NCBI GenBank assembly: GCA_964397255.1
Contig: CAYNHQ010000012.1
Coordinates: 1-64,000 of the forward strand
Source: CAYNHQ01 sp964397255
GTDB taxonomy: Bacteria > Bdellovibrionota_G > JALEGL01 > DATDPG01
Reading direction: 5' to 3'
Length of the DNA: 64,000 bases
The notes beneath the pieces are model-generated. The model was not told the DNA's origin. It was given only the letters and a program-made list of their open reading frames with translations, and made no database searches. Every line of letters begins with the position of its first letter. The stretch's first letter is position 1. The position numbers were made by a program, and so were the translations under genes. Shown piece after piece: positions 26,362-34,740 of the stretch.

Positions 26362-27975
26362 ATGAAACGATTGTCTCTAGTTAAGAAATTCTTCGCCCTT
26401 GGGCTGGTGCTTAGTCTAATTCCTTCCGGTTCACTTCACGCGGCGGCGTTTTCGGAGAACGACGCCTTAAAAGAATTGGAAGCCTATCTCGACATCACTG
26501 CGCAAAAAGCGCTGGACGAAGAGGCAAAGAAAGGCACGATCTACTATTCTCAAATTCATTTTGAACGCGGTCCCAGCGAAGAAGAAGTTAGATCGGCGGT
26601 CGACATTTTGAACAATCAAAATACGAACACCTATCACTCAACTAATACTGGCAAGCTCGTTGGAACTTATGTCGCAACCATTTCCACAGGGGGTTTCATC
26701 TACTTTGGCTTCATTAAAGGCCGCAAAGTGATTAAACCGGCTCACGAAATTCCTTCTGATTCTCCCTCCCCAGCAGTTGATTCACCGGCGCCTGTGGGCG
26801 ATGCCATCAGCCCAGTGGCTTCGCAACCCTCGGCCTCCCCTTTTCAAGAGAGCGAAGTAAGAATTGCGGCATATAAAAAACTTATCGAAGAAAATGCCAC
26901 CGATCCGAAGTTTACAAAATTTTATACTGCCCGGATTGCAGATGAGATCGCCTCTCAGCAGAACATGATTCGATCTGTAGCTTCGGAGGCGATCGTCGCG
27001 AAAGTTTCAAGAATTGCTAAGTACGCGGTAGCCCGTGGTGTAAATATACCAACCGCTTGTGAGAACCTGGGCGTCTCAGATGAGCTTCTCACCGATTCTC
27101 TCGCCGGCGCCAAATATACGGTAGGAACCACAAGCAATGGCGTAAAAGAATCAATCAACGTTACATTTCGCGTTCCGACAAGGACGACTCCGGGACGAAA
27201 GGTTTCGATGTCACTCGAAGAATTTCGCCAGGCCCTAAAAAATTTCGCCGAGAATCCCGAAGCAATACCCGCTTCGAAACATCCGCCTCTTGCCGATTAT
27301 CTCAAACACCTCTCAGAGCTAGCCATTCAAAAGAATGAGATTCAGGCGGGACGGCTGATGCCAGTTCAAACTCCAGTGGAGGTCGCAGAGCCTATGCTGA
27401 ACGCTATCGACAAGGGCCTGGTTGCGCAAGCAGCCACAATTCATACAAGAGGAACGCAAGGATCTTTAGGCGCATTGTCTCGAGTGGAAGGAAGTGTTGT
27501 TGCGACGGCAGCAGAAGAACAGGCGGACCTGGAAGCAGCTCTCTTACAAGGAGCTGAGAGTGGCCCGGTTCGGAACGGATACATACTTCCTTCGTTCGGA
27601 AAAACGGCGGCGGGTGTGGTTATTGGTTTGGTAGTTTTGGGCGGACTTCCACCTCTCTTGGCGAAGGCTTTTTACGGCGCTCCTCCACCGCCCGCGCGTC
27701 CGATTGAAGCGTTAAACAAAATCAATAAACAACTAAGCCCCTGGACGAATGAAGGAAAACCCAACCCCGAATATTTTACATCGGGTCTTATTGCAGGCCT
27801 CAAGAAATATCACGACGAAAACGAAATCGAGCGAAAAGTAGCCATCCGAGCAGACATGGCTTTTGAGCAATCGTGTGGAACCGAACAAACGCCTTGCCCA
27901 ATGACGATTGGAATAGACCCCAAACTTCTCGAAGATGTGATCAATTTACGACAAGAAACGAGAGGTGGAAAATGA
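26362..27975 (+). CDS. Secreted protein of unknown function
   Basis: The 537-residue protein has a clear signal peptide (basic MKRLSLVKK, core FFALGLVLSLIPSG, cleavage near LHAAA). A short hydrophobic stretch near residue 100 (GTYVATISTGGFIYFGF) and one near 415-432 (AAGVVIGLVVLGGLPPLL) may span a membrane. Between them are a Pro/Ser-rich linker and Ala/Glu-rich helical segments. Two Cys near the C-terminus (CGTEQTPC) may form a disulfide. No family recognised. Its last codons overlap the next gene by 4 bases (ATGA), so the two are translationally coupled and probably act together. Confidence 0.75.
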   Translation: MKRLSLVKKFFALGLVLSLIPSGSLHAAAFSENDALKELEAYLDITAQKALDEEAKKGTIYYSQIHFERGPSEEEVRSAVDILNNQNTNTYHSTNTGKLVGTYVATISTGGFIYFGFIKGRKVIKPAHEIPSDSPSPAVDSPAPVGDAISPVASQPSASPFQESEVRIAAYKKLIEENATDPKFTKFYTARIADEIASQQNMIRSVASEAIVAKVSRIAKYAVARGVNIPTACENLGVSDELLTDSLAGAKYTVGTTSNGVKESINVTFRVPTRTTPGRKVSMSLEEFRQALKNFAENPEAIPASKHPPLADYLKHLSELAIQKNEIQAGRLMPVQTPVEVAEPMLNAIDKGLVAQAATIHTRGTQGSLGALSRVEGSVVATAAEEQADLEAALLQGAESGPVRNGYILPSFGKTAAGVVIGLVVLGGLPPLLAKAFYGAPPPPARPIEALNKINKQLSPWTNEGKPNPEYFTSGLIAGLKKYHDENEIERKVAIRADMAFEQSCGTEQTPCPMTIGIDPKLLEDVINLRQETRGGK

Positions 27976-29108
27976 GGACAAAAAGAATTCTTGCATTGAG
28001 CATAACATCCATCTTTTTCATCTACGGATCTGTTTTAGCGACCACGATGAAGGGTCCTCCAAAGCCCGCGATCGCCGTCCCCAAAACAGACCCAGGTGCT
28101 AAACCAGCAGAAACACCCGGCCAAAATAAAAAGGCCAAGAAGCCTCACCAGCCAGTCGCAATCGTAAAAGCGGCCGAGACGATGGCCCAACTGCAAAAGC
28201 AGATAGAAGATTTAAAGAAGAATATTGGAGAAGGAGCGAAATCCTGGAATATCAGCGGCTCGATCGAATCGAAGCATCAGGAAGTGACGAAGGCTTGCCA
28301 GGGTTTGGAAAAAGATGCGGATAAGGCTTCTCTTCAGCAATATCTGATAACAGGCGAATCGAATGTGAAGGCGCCCAAAGAGTGGGCTTATCGTCCAATT
28401 GAAGGGAAACTCACGTTAAGCGCGGATCAAAGTGTTGGAGTCGTTGAACTCAGTTCGCCATTTCCTACCGATAAGGGAATCGTCGTACTTCGCGCTGACA
28501 AGAAATCCTATGATCTGTTCGCGGCGGCCAATCTAAAAGACGACAAAAATCAAAATCATTTTGCCCGATTGAAAGGAAAGCTTTCGGGAGTTGATGTAAA
28601 TACCAAAACCGCCGTGGTATCTTCCGCTGAAATCATTCTCCAACCCAATATTGGAGAAGAAAAGGACCCACAGAAAATATGTCAGGTGGCGGCGACATCG
28701 ATAAAGAATGTGGCTTTGAAGCTGGCGGATGTAGTTGCGCCAGCTCCTCCAGCATCACCCCCATCAGCGCCGGCAACAGAAACCAAACCCGTAGAACCTC
28801 AGCCTAGCCCTGAGGATCAAAAGAAAATAGAGGACCAAAAAAAGGCAGATGAGCAAAAGAAGATCGATGACCAGAAAAAAGCAGACGAACAGAAAAAAAT
28901 AGAGGACCAGAAAAAGGCAGATGAAAAGAAGAAAGCGGCGGGTGATACTGCGGCTAAAAAGAAAGTCCAGGGAGCTGCGGCGCCAGCGGGCCCTAAGCCC
29001 AAAACCAATAACGGTTGCTCGTCTACGCAAAGCTCTGGGTTATTGATAGGGTCGATGCTCATGACGATCCTATTTATTCGGCGCCAAATATCTTTGCATC
29101 GAAGTTGA
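27972..29108 (+). CDS. Secreted Lys/Glu-repeat protein with MYXO-CTERM-like tail
   Basis: ATG 27972 (378 residues) is preferred over an earlier in-frame start because it overlaps the previous stop as ATGA and opens a signal peptide (LALSITSIFFIYGSVLA). After a Pro-rich stretch come a helical segment, a possible beta domain (about 130-240), a Pro-rich linker and three 12-residue DQKKADEQKKI(D/E) repeats. The end, NNGCSSTQSSGLLIGSML then IRRQ, is Cys + hydrophobic helix + Arg, the same layout as the metalloprotease at 6557. It is probably surface-anchored, with the charged repeats as a stalk. No enzymatic motif is visible. Confidence 0.75.
   Translation: MRTKRILALSITSIFFIYGSVLATTMKGPPKPAIAVPKTDPGAKPAETPGQNKKAKKPHQPVAIVKAAETMAQLQKQIEDLKKNIGEGAKSWNISGSIESKHQEVTKACQGLEKDADKASLQQYLITGESNVKAPKEWAYRPIEGKLTLSADQSVGVVELSSPFPTDKGIVVLRADKKSYDLFAAANLKDDKNQNHFARLKGKLSGVDVNTKTAVVSSAEIILQPNIGEEKDPQKICQVAATSIKNVALKLADVVAPAPPASPPSAPATETKPVEPQPSPEDQKKIEDQKKADEQKKIDDQKKADEQKKIEDQKKADEKKKAAGDTAAKKKVQGAAAPAGPKPKTNNGCSSTQSSGLLIGSMLMTILFIRRQISLHRS
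28833..28940 (+). repeat. Three tandem 36-base coding repeats
   Basis: Units at 28833-28868, 28869-28904 and 28905-28940 encode variants of a 12-residue charged unit, DQKKADEQKKID. They are degenerate at the third bases, and the last unit diverges at its end. Confidence 0.8.
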
Positions 29109-29131
29109 TTTAAGGAATAATCTCGCGCGGC

Positions 29132-30289
29132 ATGGCCGAGGGAAAAGCGGAAAAAAGCGAAGTAAGACCGGGATTGGAAGGTGTACCGGTCTGCCAATCC
29201 AGCGTCGGATTTATCGACGGCATTGTCGGAATTCTTGAATACCGCGGAATTCGGATTGAGGAACTGGCCAAGCACTCCACATTTGAGGAAACCGCCTATC
29301 TTCTCCTCAAGGGGAAACTCCCCACAGCCGACGAACTCAACCAATTTGATTGGGATCTACGTCGCCACAGGCGGGCCAAATTTCAAGTGATCGACATCCT
29401 CAAGTGCCTGCCTGAAGACGGTCACCCTATGGATGCTTTACATACCTGCGTGGCAGCGCAAGGGATGTTTTATCCATCTAAGGATGTGCTTAACGCCGAA
29501 CATATGTGGCATGCCGTTCTTCGTTTAATAGCGAAGGCTCCCACGATCATTGCCGCCTACCATCGAATTCGATCGGGGAAGGAACCGATTCTTCCCGACG
29601 ACAATCTAAACCATGCAGCGAATTTTCTTTACATGCTACGGGGAGAAAAGCCCTCGGAACGCGATGCGCGGATGCTTGATATCTGTTTTATCCTTCACGC
29701 GGAGCACACCCTCAACGCCTCTACATTCAGCGCACGAGTGACCGGATCCACGTTAGCCGACCCGTATTCCGTCGTCTGCTCGGCGATTGGAACACTTACC
29801 GGACCCTTGCATGGGGGAGCCAATGAGGCGGTGATTGCCATGCTCCACCAAATCGGTTCGGTGGATCGTGTTCGTCCGTGGTTGGAAGACAAAATTCAGA
29901 AGAAAGAAAAAATCATGGGCCTGGGTCACCGCGTTTACAAGACCAAGGATCCTCGAGCCATCATTCTTCAGAAGCTCGCCCACGAACTATTTGCTGACAA
30001 GGGTGCGAGCAACCAGGATTTTGCGATCGCGGAAGAGTTGGAGAAGGTGGCTCTGGAGAAATTGTCATCAAAGGGAATTTATCCTAACGTCGATTTCTAT
30101 TCAGGTCTCGTGTACTACAACCTTGGAATTCCGGACGATCTATACATTGGACTCTTTGGAATATCGCGACTGGCCGGCTGGCTTGCCCATTGGCTCGAGC
30201 AACTTGAAGACAACCGGCTTTACCGGCCCACTCAGGTCTACACAGGGAGCCATGAAGCGCCCTATATTCCGATCGATCGACGCAAGTAA
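29132..30289 (+). CDS. gltA: Citrate synthase
   Basis: This enzyme condenses acetyl-CoA with oxaloacetate, the entry step of the TCA cycle. The 385-residue length fits the short (type I-like/Gram-positive-style) citrate synthases. The catalytic triad is visible: His227 in GPLHGGANE, His266 in GLGHRVYK and Asp321 in PNVDFYSG. The CoA-binding region near the C-terminus is intact. 2-methylcitrate synthase has the same architecture and cannot be fully excluded, but no prp genes are nearby. Confidence 0.92.
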   Translation: MAEGKAEKSEVRPGLEGVPVCQSSVGFIDGIVGILEYRGIRIEELAKHSTFEETAYLLLKGKLPTADELNQFDWDLRRHRRAKFQVIDILKCLPEDGHPMDALHTCVAAQGMFYPSKDVLNAEHMWHAVLRLIAKAPTIIAAYHRIRSGKEPILPDDNLNHAANFLYMLRGEKPSERDARMLDICFILHAEHTLNASTFSARVTGSTLADPYSVVCSAIGTLTGPLHGGANEAVIAMLHQIGSVDRVRPWLEDKIQKKEKIMGLGHRVYKTKDPRAIILQKLAHELFADKGASNQDFAIAEELEKVALEKLSSKGIYPNVDFYSGLVYYNLGIPDDLYIGLFGISRLAGWLAHWLEQLEDNRLYRPTQVYTGSHEAPYIPIDRRK

Positions 30290-30331
30290 CTCACGTGCTA
30301 TACTTTTGACCGCTCGCCAACGGGCGCTCAA

Positions 30332-32500
30332 ATGTTTTCCATTTTCCGAAAATACGCCGATTGGCTCCATCTCCAATGGCCGGCAGGTCGCGTGGAGTCT
30401 TTTCCTGAGTTGGAAGAAGATGGAACTACCGCGGTCCCGAATTTTTATGTCGTGGGAGACCTGACAGGAATCCCTCTGATCAAATTTGCCGCCGACTCAG
30501 GGGCGAAGGTGATTGAAAAAATTGCTTCGCAGAAATCCACTTCAGCGGATGCGGACGACGTCATCATTATCGGAGCAGGCGTTTCGGGAGTCTCCGCCGG
30601 ACTCGAAGCAAAGAAAAGGGGTCTTCGATTTACGTTAATCGATGCCAACGGACCCTTTTCTACCATTTCCGATTTTCCCACAGGAAAACCGATCTTCCTC
30701 AATCCGGAAGGAATGAAACCAGCGGGTTCGCTTCAATTTTCAGATCTGTCGAATGTAAAGGAAGGCCTCCAGAAGGAGTTGGACAAACAGTATCGAGATG
30801 GCCAGCTCTCGATTCTTCTGAAAAATGTAGATCATGTGGAACGAAAAGGGGACTTTCTTTCCGTGGTCTTTACCGATGGCGGTTCGCGCGAGGCAAAGTC
30901 CGTGGTTGCGGCGCTCGGTAGAACCGGAAGCTACCGCCGACTCGGAGTGCCGGGAGAAACTCTCCCCAAAGTCTTTCATCGTCTCCATGATCCGGCCACA
31001 TTTTCAGACAAAAATGTCGTCGTAGTGGGAGGGGGAGAGAGTGCTGTGGAAAGCGGGATTCTCCTCGCTAAGGCGAAAGCGCATGTCACTCTCGTTCATG
31101 CAGGGTCATCTTTTTCCCGTGTGAAGGAACGAATGCTTCGTGATCTCCAGAGCTTTCACATTGACACTCAACTGGAAACCGAAGTCACAAAAATCGATTC
31201 GCAAAGTATCACGATCCGGAAAGCCTCTGGAGAAACAAAAACCCTCGATAACGACATCGTTTTTACCATGATTGGAAGAGAGCCGCCTCTCGACTTCTTT
31301 CGCAAATCTGGAATTTCTGCGAGGGGGGATTGGACTCTTCGAACCTGGTTGGGGTTGTCCCTATTTCTTCTCTTTTGCGTTTTCCTCTTTCACTGGAAGA
31401 CGAGTGATCTGCTTTTTCCCTTTGATATGGCTCGATCCATCTCTGAGCGAGGAACCCTTTTACAAACCATTTCGCAATCAGCCGAGCACCCCAATTTTTA
31501 TTACGGGCTGGTCTATTCCATCGTCGTGGTTTGGTTCGGGATTCGTCGAATTCAAAAACGCAAATCACCCTATGTGTTTTGGCAAACGATGACTTTGATT
31601 GCCATTCAACTTTTCCCTCTGTTTATTCTTCCTGAAATTTTACTTCCGTGGGCAGGAAATAATGGCTGGTTCGAAATAGGAACCCTGGGTGGAAAAATCG
31701 CTGATCTTTTTTTTGAACCTTTTGATTCAGTTGGCCATATCCGCGCCTATTGGAGAGCCTATGGTCTGATACTGGCCTGGCCCCTTTTTATTTGGAATGT
31801 ATTTACGCTCAAACCCATGTGGGCCTGGTTGGTTGTAGCGATCGCCCAAACTTTTGTTCTCATTCCTTGGTTGGTTTGGCGCTATGGGAAAGGAGCCTAT
31901 TGCGGCTGGATTTGTTCGTGCGGCGCTCTGGCGGAAACTCTTGGAGACCAGCATCGAAGAAAAATGCTTCATGGACCGTTTTGGAACAAGCTAAACTTTC
32001 TGGGACAGGCCATTCTCGCCGTGGCTTTTGGTCTTTTTATTCTTCGAGTCGCGGGGTGGTTCTTTCCCGAGTCCCGGGCGACGGAAATATTCTACTATTT
32101 GCTCCAGAAAATACCGGTGGTTCACTACACTTGGTTCGTCGATCTTTTTCTTTCAGGAATCTTAGGTGTGGGTTTGTATTTCTGGTTCAGCGGCCGGACT
32201 TGGTGCCGCTTCGCCTGCCCTCTCGCGGCGCTCATGAATATCTACGGGCGCTTTTCTCGATTTCGAATTTTCGCCCAAAAAGAAAAATGCATTAGCTGCA
32301 ATGAATGTACAGCGATCTGCCACCAGGGCGTTGACGTCATGGGCTTTGCCAACAAGGGTCTTCCGATGTCGGATCCACAGTGCGTGCGTTGCAGTGCCTG
32401 CATTCAGATTTGCCCGACGGATGTTCTCCGTTTCGGTCAACTGGATCCCAAAACCCGCCTCCCTCGTTACGATTCTTTGTCGGCTCGACAGCCGAATTAG
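30332..32500 (+). CDS. Membrane fusion of NAD(P)H-flavin oxidoreductase and NosR/NapH-like polyferredoxin
   Basis: The 722-residue protein joins a thioredoxin reductase-like flavin module to a membrane iron-sulfur module. FAD motif IIIGAGVSGVSAG is near residue 77 and NAD(P) motif VVVGGGESAVESG near 233. From about residue 335 there are several membrane helices. They carry CGWICSCGAL and CRFACPLAAL motifs of NapH/NosR/CcoG-type proteins. Two [4Fe-4S] ferredoxin motifs end the protein (CISCNECTAIC and CVRCSACIQICP). Oddly, VPNFYVVGDLTGIPL, normally the C-terminal FAD-contact segment of this flavoprotein fold, lies in the first 60 residues, suggesting a circular permutation. Likely role: moving electrons between NAD(P)H and an acceptor across or along the membrane. 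Confidence 0.85.
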   Translation: MFSIFRKYADWLHLQWPAGRVESFPELEEDGTTAVPNFYVVGDLTGIPLIKFAADSGAKVIEKIASQKSTSADADDVIIIGAGVSGVSAGLEAKKRGLRFTLIDANGPFSTISDFPTGKPIFLNPEGMKPAGSLQFSDLSNVKEGLQKELDKQYRDGQLSILLKNVDHVERKGDFLSVVFTDGGSREAKSVVAALGRTGSYRRLGVPGETLPKVFHRLHDPATFSDKNVVVVGGGESAVESGILLAKAKAHVTLVHAGSSFSRVKERMLRDLQSFHIDTQLETEVTKIDSQSITIRKASGETKTLDNDIVFTMIGREPPLDFFRKSGISARGDWTLRTWLGLSLFLLFCVFLFHWKTSDLLFPFDMARSISERGTLLQTISQSAEHPNFYYGLVYSIVVVWFGIRRIQKRKSPYVFWQTMTLIAIQLFPLFILPEILLPWAGNNGWFEIGTLGGKIADLFFEPFDSVGHIRAYWRAYGLILAWPLFIWNVFTLKPMWAWLVVAIAQTFVLIPWLVWRYGKGAYCGWICSCGALAETLGDQHRRKMLHGPFWNKLNFLGQAILAVAFGLFILRVAGWFFPESRATEIFYYLLQKIPVVHYTWFVDLFLSGILGVGLYFWFSGRTWCRFACPLAALMNIYGRFSRFRIFAQKEKCISCNECTAICHQGVDVMGFANKGLPMSDPQCVRCSACIQICPTDVLRFGQLDPKTRLPRYDSLSARQPN

Positions 32501-32609
32501 AAATTAAACCCGGCGGACAGAAGAGTCGTGTAAATCACGCCGAGAGGGTAGGAGATGTTTTCACCGGCTCACTATGGGCGGACAATTTGAGATGTCAAAA
32601 AGATCGTTT

Positions 32610-32993
32610 TCAATTCCAAATCCGTTGGCAGTCATATTTATCGAAAGCTTCATCCCCACTAATGACCGAGAGACCTTCTGCGATAGCCTGCCCGATCAAT
32701 AGCCGATCGAATGGATCCCTGTGATGAAATGGGAGCATAACGGCACGATCGATATGATCTGAATCTATCGGTAGCTCTTTCAGGCCAGCTCTCTTAACAA
32801 GTAAGTTTCGATATTCGGAGATGGTCCGCTCAAATTTAAGCTTCTTAAGGGACACTTTTATTCCGATTTCCCAGAGGCTGGCGACACTAAAGAAAACTTC
32901 ATTATCGCTATCTGCGTACGCAACTTTTGCCAGCTTTGGAAGGCGGTTGTTCCCAGCCAAAATGAGTGCCTGCGTATCCAGCAGATATTTCAT
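32610..32993 (-). CDS. PIN-domain toxin, VapC-like
   Basis: A 127-residue PIN ribonuclease. The acidic metal-binding residues are present: Asp6 in YLLDTQAL, Glu42 in SLWEIGIK, Asp96 in DPFDRLL and Asp114 in SGDEAF. VapC toxins cut tRNA or rRNA and are held inactive by the antitoxin encoded upstream. The toxin start overlaps the antitoxin stop by 4 bases, the usual antitoxin-first arrangement. The cluster sits between two unrelated gene blocks and may be a mobile acquisition. Confidence 0.92.
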   Translation of the reverse strand: MKYLLDTQALILAGNNRLPKLAKVAYADSDNEVFFSVASLWEIGIKVSLKKLKFERTISEYRNLLVKRAGLKELPIDSDHIDRAVMLPFHHRDPFDRLLIGQAIAEGLSVISGDEAFDKYDCQRIWN

Positions 32994-33226
32994 ACGTACT
33001 CGTCGAAATCCTTTGGAATTTCGTTGAATCCCTTGAGCATCTTAATGCCTTTCGCAAAACCGAGTCGCCGAACTTTATTCGCCTTTCGAAATGGAACGAC
33101 CCTTGCGACAGGTTCCCCCCGATTCATCAATATAACTTCCATCCCCTCTCGCGCCCTTGCGACGATTTCGGAAAGATTCGTCTTTGCTTCGTACATATTG
33201 TATTCAGTTCGCGATTTCGCCTTCAT
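32990..33226 (-). CDS. Phd/YefM-type antitoxin
   Basis: The 78-residue protein has the Phd-fold signature (MYEAKTNLSEIVARA, then VILMNRGEPVARVVPF) for operator binding and a C-terminal tail (NEIPKDFDEYV) expected to thread into the PIN toxin. The start at 33226 leaves almost no leader behind the predicted promoter. An alternative ATG at 33196 (MYEAKTNL) matches the family N-terminus and would leave a leader of about 30 bases. Antitoxins of this type repress their own operon. Confidence 0.9.
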   Translation of the reverse strand: MKAKSRTEYNMYEAKTNLSEIVARAREGMEVILMNRGEPVARVVPFRKANKVRRLGFAKGIKMLKGFNEIPKDFDEYV

Positions 33227-33235
33227 AACCCTATA

Positions 33236-33264
33236 AGACTAGACCAACTAGACCAATATTTCAA
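33236..33264 (-). promoter_or_regulatory. Toxin-antitoxin promoter with embedded operator repeats
   Basis: Read on the minus strand, a -35 TTGAAA (33259-33264), a 17-base spacer and a -10 TAGTCT (33236-33241). Two perfect direct repeats of ACTAGACCA (plus-strand 33238-33246 and 33247-33255) fill the spacer and touch the -10 box. This placement suits autorepression by the Phd-type antitoxin. Confidence 0.55.
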
Positions 33265-33329
33265 GTGAACACAATTCACCAATTTCAAGGTCTTTTCGAG
33301 TACTTAGATTTCACCCCGAGAGCGATTCC

Positions 33330-33662
33330 CTAACTCCCTTGTCGCAATCGCTGCTGACGGTAGCGTTCGCCCATGTGGGGATCGAAGGGTTTGAACTCGG
33401 GTGAACGCTCAAATCTTCGAAAGGTGCTACTGCAGCCGTAGCAGACGAGGACGTCAGGTAGAATTCGATACAAAATGAAATCCACCAGAGCAATGAGCAC
33501 GAGAGCCGCCATTCCGGCAACCCAATTTCTCGAAAGAAGATAGAGTGCACCTACGAGATAAATGAGGAGTAGCCCAAGTAGAGCGTTTCGCGGAACTGCC
33601 TTTCGAAGATAGGCATCGGGAGCCTGACAGTGCGGGCATTCATTCCATCGAATTTCATTCAT
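33330..33662 (-). CDS. Small membrane protein with paired CxxC motifs
   Basis: A 110-residue protein with an N-terminal CPHC (residues 9-12), two membrane helices (about 27-42 and 49-66) and a CYGC motif near residue 75, followed by a basic tail. The two CxxC pairs would lie on the same cytoplasmic side and could form one zinc ribbon. ATG 33662 overlaps the upstream stop by 4 bases. It is the last gene of the nuo-containing run. Function unknown. Confidence 0.75.
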   Translation of the reverse strand: MNEIRWNECPHCQAPDAYLRKAVPRNALLGLLLIYLVGALYLLSRNWVAGMAALVLIALVDFILYRILPDVLVCYGCSSTFRRFERSPEFKPFDPHMGERYRQQRLRQGS

Positions 33663-34432
33663 CCGGAGATTGCCGTATGGAGTGTGATGAATAGCGCCGA
33701 CGCCTCGCCAACAAGAACCAGAGCGAAGAGCGCATACAAAATTCCCGTTGCCGACTGCGTGGATTCCAGTTTCACCGTTTCCCAGGTCATGAGTGTGAGA
33801 AAGAATGGACCAATGAGGCCAAATAGAATTCGAACCAAGCCGATGGCAATAAGCGAAATCTCTTCCATCCGAAAGAATCGGGATAAATCGCTCGAGGCCT
33901 CGGGAAAGAGAACAATCAAGACTGGAATTGAAACCACTAGATAGGCCCCGCGTAATACAATGACGGCCCCAATGGCTTTTGTGGCGCGCCGAAGAGGCGC
34001 CATCGATTGCTTCTGGGCCGATAAATAGGAGTGACCAATATTCATCGCCACCAAGCCAAGGCCCATTAGGAGACCCCCTGCCAGGGTTCCCATCCAATCC
34101 CCAAAATGCCAAATGGTTTGCCGATCATAGGTATTTAGCAATCGTGAGATTTCAAAGCTTCCCAAAAGTACCGCCAATATGAGCATCGCCCGATCGATTA
34201 AGTGGGGAAGCCAACGCACACATCCGGCATAAATCATCACCACCGCTATTAGCGTACACTCCGTCCAGTCGGGCGGCCGTTTCAAATATTCCCCGATGAC
34301 CAAAAGTACTGCCGCTATCATCGCATTCAGTCTGAAAAAATTCGCGGCAATTTCGTTTCTATTCACGAATAAAAGAGAGCCGATAATTCCAACGGCGAAA
34401 CTAAAACAAAAAAGTGTAGCAACTCCCCCCAT
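33659..34432 (-). CDS. Polytopic membrane protein of unknown function
   Basis: The 257-residue protein is almost entirely hydrophobic, with about seven predicted helices. Several His residues (WLPHLIDRA, IWHFGDW, NIGHSYLSA, LFITLHTA) lie in or near helices. It starts inside the stop codon of a [2Fe-2S] ferredoxin gene (TAATG). Coupling to a ferredoxin and to complex I subunits suggests a membrane electron-transfer or anchor role, perhaps with haem or quinone, but no family motif is visible. Confidence 0.75.
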   Translation of the reverse strand: MGGVATLFCFSFAVGIIGSLLFVNRNEIAANFFRLNAMIAAVLLVIGEYLKRPPDWTECTLIAVVMIYAGCVRWLPHLIDRAMLILAVLLGSFEISRLLNTYDRQTIWHFGDWMGTLAGGLLMGLGLVAMNIGHSYLSAQKQSMAPLRRATKAIGAVIVLRGAYLVVSIPVLIVLFPEASSDLSRFFRMEEISLIAIGLVRILFGLIGPFFLTLMTWETVKLESTQSATGILYALFALVLVGEASALFITLHTAISG

Positions 34433-34734
34433 TATCGGCTTTCGGGAATTCGAACGGTGACATCGTCCATTAATCGAGCCTGACAGGAAAGACGATGAGA
34501 GTTAGAGAGATCCTGCCGTTCAAGATGCGCTCTTTCTCCATCATGAATGGGTGTGAGGTTCTTCGCACCCTCCACCACGTCCACGAAGCAGGTTCCACAT
34601 GTACAGAGTGAATCGCACTCAAAATAAATTCGGACGTTGTTGTCTTTCGCGACATCGAGGATGGATTTTCCTCTTCTTGCCTCATAAACTTTTCCACTCG
34701 GCAAAAACGTCACTCGTACGGCATTGGAATCCAT
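34432..34734 (-). CDS. [2Fe-2S] ferredoxin
   Basis: A 100-residue ferredoxin with cluster ligands Cys40, Cys46, Cys49 and Cys84 in a C-x5-C-x2-C...C pattern (CDSLCTCGTC, then HRLSCQ), as in the adrenodoxin/Fdx type. An extra Cys44 lies inside the loop. It is 6 bases after the metallo-beta-lactamase gene and 1 base overlapping the membrane protein gene. Its partner could be the NuoG/NuoBD module or the membrane protein. Confidence 0.92.
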   Translation of the reverse strand: MDSNAVRVTFLPSGKVYEARRGKSILDVAKDNNVRIYFECDSLCTCGTCFVDVVEGAKNLTPIHDGERAHLERQDLSNSHRLSCQARLMDDVTVRIPESR

Positions 34735-34740
34735 AAATGA

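Noticed and set aside
33663..34112. 150-codon N-terminal extension of the zinc-ribbon membrane protein
   Set aside because: It overlaps the upstream membrane protein gene in another frame and lacks any domain. ATG 33662 gives the ATGA overlap typical of this operon.
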